Source of the DNA: Marinobacter oulmenensis
Lineage (GTDB): Bacteria > Pseudomonadota > Gammaproteobacteria > Pseudomonadales > Oleiphilaceae
DNA length: 64,000 nucleotides
Reading direction: 5' to 3'
Assembly (NCBI RefSeq): GCF_014201735.1
Contig: NZ_JACHFE010000004.1
Coordinates: 62,001 to 126,000, forward strand
Of the stretch, positions 59,643 through 64,000 are shown piece after piece. Numbering within the stretch: position 1 is the stretch's first letter; each line of letters opens with the position of its first letter. The notes under the pieces were generated by a model. The model saw only the letters and a list, made by a program, of their open reading frames with translations. It had not been told where the DNA came from and searched no databases. The translations under genes and the position numbers were made by a program.

Positions 59643-61610
59643 TCACTGACGCTTACCCTCAAAGAGCATGTCGACATTGGGACTGTCATCGCGTTCAGGC
59701 AAACCGAGCCTTTCCCGGACGTCGAGATTCACCTCCCACAGGCGGTTGAACTTGTCGGTGGTGGCCGCTGACGCCTGCTCCTTGTCCAGCATAATGGTGG
59801 GTCTCAGGAAAACCAGCAGGTTGCGCTTGACCCGGCTTTCCGATTCCGAGGAAAACAGCCGGCCTACAAATGGGATGTCCCCAAGCAGCGGCACCTTGCT
59901 CTTGTTAATCTGATAGTCATCCCGGATCAGGCCACCGAGGACCACGGTTTCGCCGTCGTCGGCAAGAACGGTGGTTTTGATCTCCCGCTTGTTGGTGATG
60001 ATATCCGATGCCCCGGCCACGTCCGTCGGAGAGATGTTCTCGGTGGTCTGCTCCACCACCAGCCGCACCAGACCATCGGCACTGATGGTCGGGGTCACTT
60101 TCAGGGAAAGGCCCACATCCCGGCGCTCAATGGTGGTAAAGGGGTTGGTCGTGCCGTCTCCGGCCACCGTGGACTCACCGGTCCGGAACGGCACGTTCTG
60201 GCCGACAATGATCTCGGATTCCTGATTATCCAGGGTAATGATGCTGGGCGTGGACAGCAGATTGGCTGCCGAGGACGTGGACAGCGCCTGAATCAGCACT
60301 CCCCACGAGACCCCGTCCCGATTGCGCTCGCCGCCGCCCAGCGTGATGCCACCCCCAAGCTGCGGCAGGGTGTTCCCAACCAGGGCGCTGATCACGGCAT
60401 TAAGCCCAATCATACCCTCTCCGCTGGTCAGGTTGGTCCCCAGCACCGGCATGGCATCGGATGACTCGTCTCCTGCTGCCAGTTGCACCCCCAACTGATC
60501 GCCCAGTTCGTCGCTGATTTCGACAATCGCCGCCTCAATCATTACCTGGGCACGGCGCACATCCAACTGGGCGACAATCTCCTCCGCCTCCTGCATCAGT
60601 GACGGTTCGCCCCGTATAATCAGGGCGTTGAGTCCCTCGTCGGCAAAGACGGCAAAGCGGCTATTCGGATTGCCGCCACCGTCCCCTCCGGCGTTTGCTT
60701 CACGCACCAACTGTCCCATGACGCCTTTGAGAATATCCACCAGTTGGGCTGCATCGGCATGACGCAGGCGGATGACCTTGGTGGTACCGCCCGAGGCCGA
60801 CGGCTGGTCCAACTGGCGGATCAGACTACGCATCTTGTCCCGGAAGGCTCGGTCTCCACGCAGCACCAGGCGATTACTGCGTTCATCGGCGGTGATGCCA
60901 TACTTTCGGGCGGTGTTGTCACCGCCACCCGGCCCCAGTTCCGCAGGCGCCAGTTCCTGAAGCAGGGTCACCAGGTCGCCCACCCATGCTTCCTCCAGAG
61001 GCACAACCTCCACCTGATAACTGGCAGGCCCATCCAGTTCACGGACAATCTGTTCCAGTCTTTCGATATTCAGCCGGTGATCACTGATGATCAGGGCATT
61101 GGCCCGGGCCGCCGCCGCTACATGGCCGTATTCTGCCACCAGCGGCTGCAGAATGGGCACCAGTTCAGTGGCGCTGGCGTGCTCTACCCGGATAACCCGG
61201 GTCATCAACTGCTCCGAGGGGATATCCGATCGCCCCTCCAGTGCCTCACCGGACTTACGGGCATTGGCCTGGGGGATCACCTTGATGACGTCCTCGCCCT
61301 GTATGGCCACAAACCCCTGGACATTCAGCACCGCCAGAAACAGATCGTAGATTTCGTCGCGGGTCATGGGGGTGCTGGACAACACCGTCACCTTGCCAGC
61401 AACCCTGGGATCAACGACAAAACTGTAGCCCGTGATATCGGCCACCTGGGTGATGAATGCCCGAATATCGGCATCCCGGAGGTTAAGACGCCAGGTTTCC
61501 TCCTGAGCAAACGCTCCGGATGACAGAGAGAACAGCAGGACAAAAAGCAGATAAAAGCGGGCAAGCCTCGCCTGGAAACATACCATCGGGTGAAACCATC
61601 CTTTAGTCAT
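59643..61610 (-). CDS. gspD: GspD, type II secretion outer membrane secretin
   Basis: A 655-residue secretin of the type II system. There is a signal peptide (about 1-35, SLSSGAFA), an N0 domain (WRLNLRDADIRAFITQVADITGYSFVVDPRV), N1-N3 KH-like domains (repeats with NRLVLRGDRAFRD, NALIIRGEPSLMQEAE), and the C-terminal secretin ring (VPFRTGE, RDVGLSLKVTPTI, GGLIRDD, VPLLGDIPFVGRLFSS). No S-domain pilotin partner or gspC lies here; the remaining gsp genes must be elsewhere. A GspE-like ATPase at 965-3253 is in the same window but far away and unusual. The exact start (61610 or an ATG eight codons later) is uncertain. Confidence 0.94.
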   Translation of the reverse strand: MTKGWFHPMVCFQARLARFYLLFVLLFSLSSGAFAQEETWRLNLRDADIRAFITQVADITGYSFVVDPRVAGKVTVLSSTPMTRDEIYDLFLAVLNVQGFVAIQGEDVIKVIPQANARKSGEALEGRSDIPSEQLMTRVIRVEHASATELVPILQPLVAEYGHVAAAARANALIISDHRLNIERLEQIVRELDGPASYQVEVVPLEEAWVGDLVTLLQELAPAELGPGGGDNTARKYGITADERSNRLVLRGDRAFRDKMRSLIRQLDQPSASGGTTKVIRLRHADAAQLVDILKGVMGQLVREANAGGDGGGNPNSRFAVFADEGLNALIIRGEPSLMQEAEEIVAQLDVRRAQVMIEAAIVEISDELGDQLGVQLAAGDESSDAMPVLGTNLTSGEGMIGLNAVISALVGNTLPQLGGGITLGGGERNRDGVSWGVLIQALSTSSAANLLSTPSIITLDNQESEIIVGQNVPFRTGESTVAGDGTTNPFTTIERRDVGLSLKVTPTISADGLVRLVVEQTTENISPTDVAGASDIITNKREIKTTVLADDGETVVLGGLIRDDYQINKSKVPLLGDIPFVGRLFSSESESRVKRNLLVFLRPTIMLDKEQASAATTDKFNRLWEVNLDVRERLGLPERDDSPNVDMLFEGKRQ

Positions 61611-61684
61611 CGACCGACGCTGGCCCTGGGATACAGCAGGCCAGGAGCATTACTGACATTCCTGGCGTCAGGCCTTCGCCCTGA

Positions 61685-61693
61685 AATATAGCA
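61685..61693 (-). promoter_or_regulatory. Candidate extended -10 promoter of gspD
   Basis: The minus strand reads TGC followed by TATATT, an extended -10 element, 75 bases before the gspD ATG. No clear -35 box is present. A 7-bp hairpin (GCCAGGA / TCCTGGC, 61640-61666) lies in the predicted leader. Confidence 0.4.
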
Positions 61694-61729
61694 CCGGAGT
61701 CATGCACCTGCCTGCACACCCGGCAAAAG

Positions 61730-61763
61730 AAAACCCCGCACCGGTTTCCCGATGCGGGGTTTT
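61730..61763 (-). terminator. Intrinsic terminator of groESL
   Basis: An 11-bp stem (AAAACCCCGCA / TGCGGGGTTTT) with a 12-base loop and flanking A/T tracts, 57 bases after the groEL stop on the minus strand. Confidence 0.92.
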
Positions 61764-61819
61764 CGTAGCAGCTGGGTCCGGGGCCTGATGATGCTGGCCC
61801 CGGAGGAAGCCGGTCGGCA

Positions 61820-63493
<1,674 letters not shown>

Positions 63494-63550
63494 TTAAACC
63501 GAAGTTGATTCAATCGGATTAATGAGCATTCGTGCCTGTCGCTTTCGCGA

Positions 63551-63838
63551 TCACTCAAGCACGCCGTAAATGTCGTTCTCGCTCATGATGAGCAGCTCTT
63601 CGCCATCCACCTTGACGGTGTTACCGGCGAACTGGCCGAAGACCACGGTGTCACCCACCTTGACCGCCAGCGCACGGGTCTCACCATTGTCGAGGATGCG
63701 GCCATTGCCCACGGCGATCACTTCGCCCTGGGACGGCTTTTCCTTGGCATTACCCGGCAGCACGATGCCACCCGCAGTTTTCTCTTCTTCTTCCTTACGG
63801 CGTACGACAACACGATCGTGTAGCGGACGAATTTTCAT
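63551..63838 (-). CDS. groS: GroES, co-chaperonin 10
   Basis: A 95-residue co-chaperonin that caps GroEL. It starts [29 protein letters not shown] and has the mobile loop and conserved C-terminus ([17 protein letters not shown]). It lies upstream of groEL in the usual order, with GGAGAAA as its ribosome site. It heads the groESL operon. Confidence 0.98.
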   Translation of the reverse strand: MKIRPLHDRVVVRRKEEEEKTAGGIVLPGNAKEKPSQGEVIAVGNGRILDNGETRALAVKVGDTVVFGQFAGNTVKVDGEELLIMSENDIYGVLE

Positions 63839-63985
63839 TGCTCTGTTTCTCCAGTCGTCAGATTAATGTGGCAATGACAATTGCTTGTTTAAAAGTGCCG
63901 GGCCGGAAATCCTGCCCGACCATTTGCCGGAGCCCCCGGAAACTGACGAACAGTTCCCGTAGGCCCGCAGCGAACTTGTGACAAA

Positions 63986-63995
63986 ATTAATGGGG
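63986..63995 (-). promoter_or_regulatory. Candidate sigma-32 -10 element of groESL
   Basis: The minus strand reads CCCCATTAAT near the right edge, matching the sigma-32 -10 consensus CCCCATnT. The -35 element (CTTGAAA) would fall beyond the window, so the call cannot be completed. It implies a leader of about 140 bases before groES. Confidence 0.45.
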
Positions 63996-64000
63996 TTCAG

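Overview
The window is a 64 kb stretch of a chromosome from a polarly flagellated, marine-type gammaproteobacterium. Marinobacter or a close relative is the best fit. This rests on the Pseudomonas/Vibrio-style flagellar gene order (FleQ, FleS/FleR, FlhF, FleN/FlhG, MotC/MotD), the ParC/ParP chemotaxis localisation genes, the lexA-sulA block with its Pseudomonas-like neighbours, and a fairly high GC content. It is an inference from gene content, not from a marker-gene search. Coding density is very high, no gap exceeds 300 bases, and I see no insertion sequence, prophage or CRISPR array.

From about 1 to 40.2 kb the window is one flagellar/chemotaxis region, almost all on the minus strand and so read right to left. 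The regulators come first: fleQ, then fleS-fleR. Next is fliE-fliF-fliG-fliH-fliI-fliJ, a partner-switching module (hsbA, hsbR, hptB), fliK, and fliL-M-N-O-P-Q-R-flhB. Two plus-strand pyrimidine genes (upp-uraA) interrupt the region. It resumes with flhA-flhF-fleN-fliA, cheY-cheZ-cheA-cheB, motC-motD, and parC-parP-cheW-DUF2802. I can point to sigma-54 type promoters before fleS, fliE, fliK, fliL and flhA, and to a textbook sigma-28 promoter before parC. This fits the hierarchy FleQ, then FleSR/sigma-54, then FliA.

The left end is the least ordinary part. The ParC/ParP/CheW string is followed, 26 bp later, by a gene for an unusual chimera: an N-terminal PCMT-like methyltransferase domain joined to a GspE/PilB-type secretion ATPase. 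That gene overlaps (ATGA) a MoxR/YehL-like AAA ATPase that runs off the left edge. The pair looks like the start of an undescribed module appended to the chemotaxis operon.

From 40.2 to 64 kb the genes are housekeeping or accessory: two small conserved hypotheticals, sulA-lexA with a multi-site SOS operator, a translationally coupled amidoligase/class-I glutamine amidotransferase pair, a SIMPL-domain protein, and tamA-tamB. Then follow a tRNA-Val/Asp/Val operon, a membrane-anchored coiled-coil protein, purE-purK with a 29-bp perfect inverted repeat between them, sodB, a GGDEF/EAL protein, LemA plus an M48 protease with TerB-like tail, an orphan type II secretin (gspD), and groES-groEL.

The strongest leads are the methyltransferase-GspE fusion with its AAA partner, the amidoligase/amidotransferase pair lying next to SOS operator half-sites, the triple short repeat in the CheA linker, and the purE/purK palindromic element.
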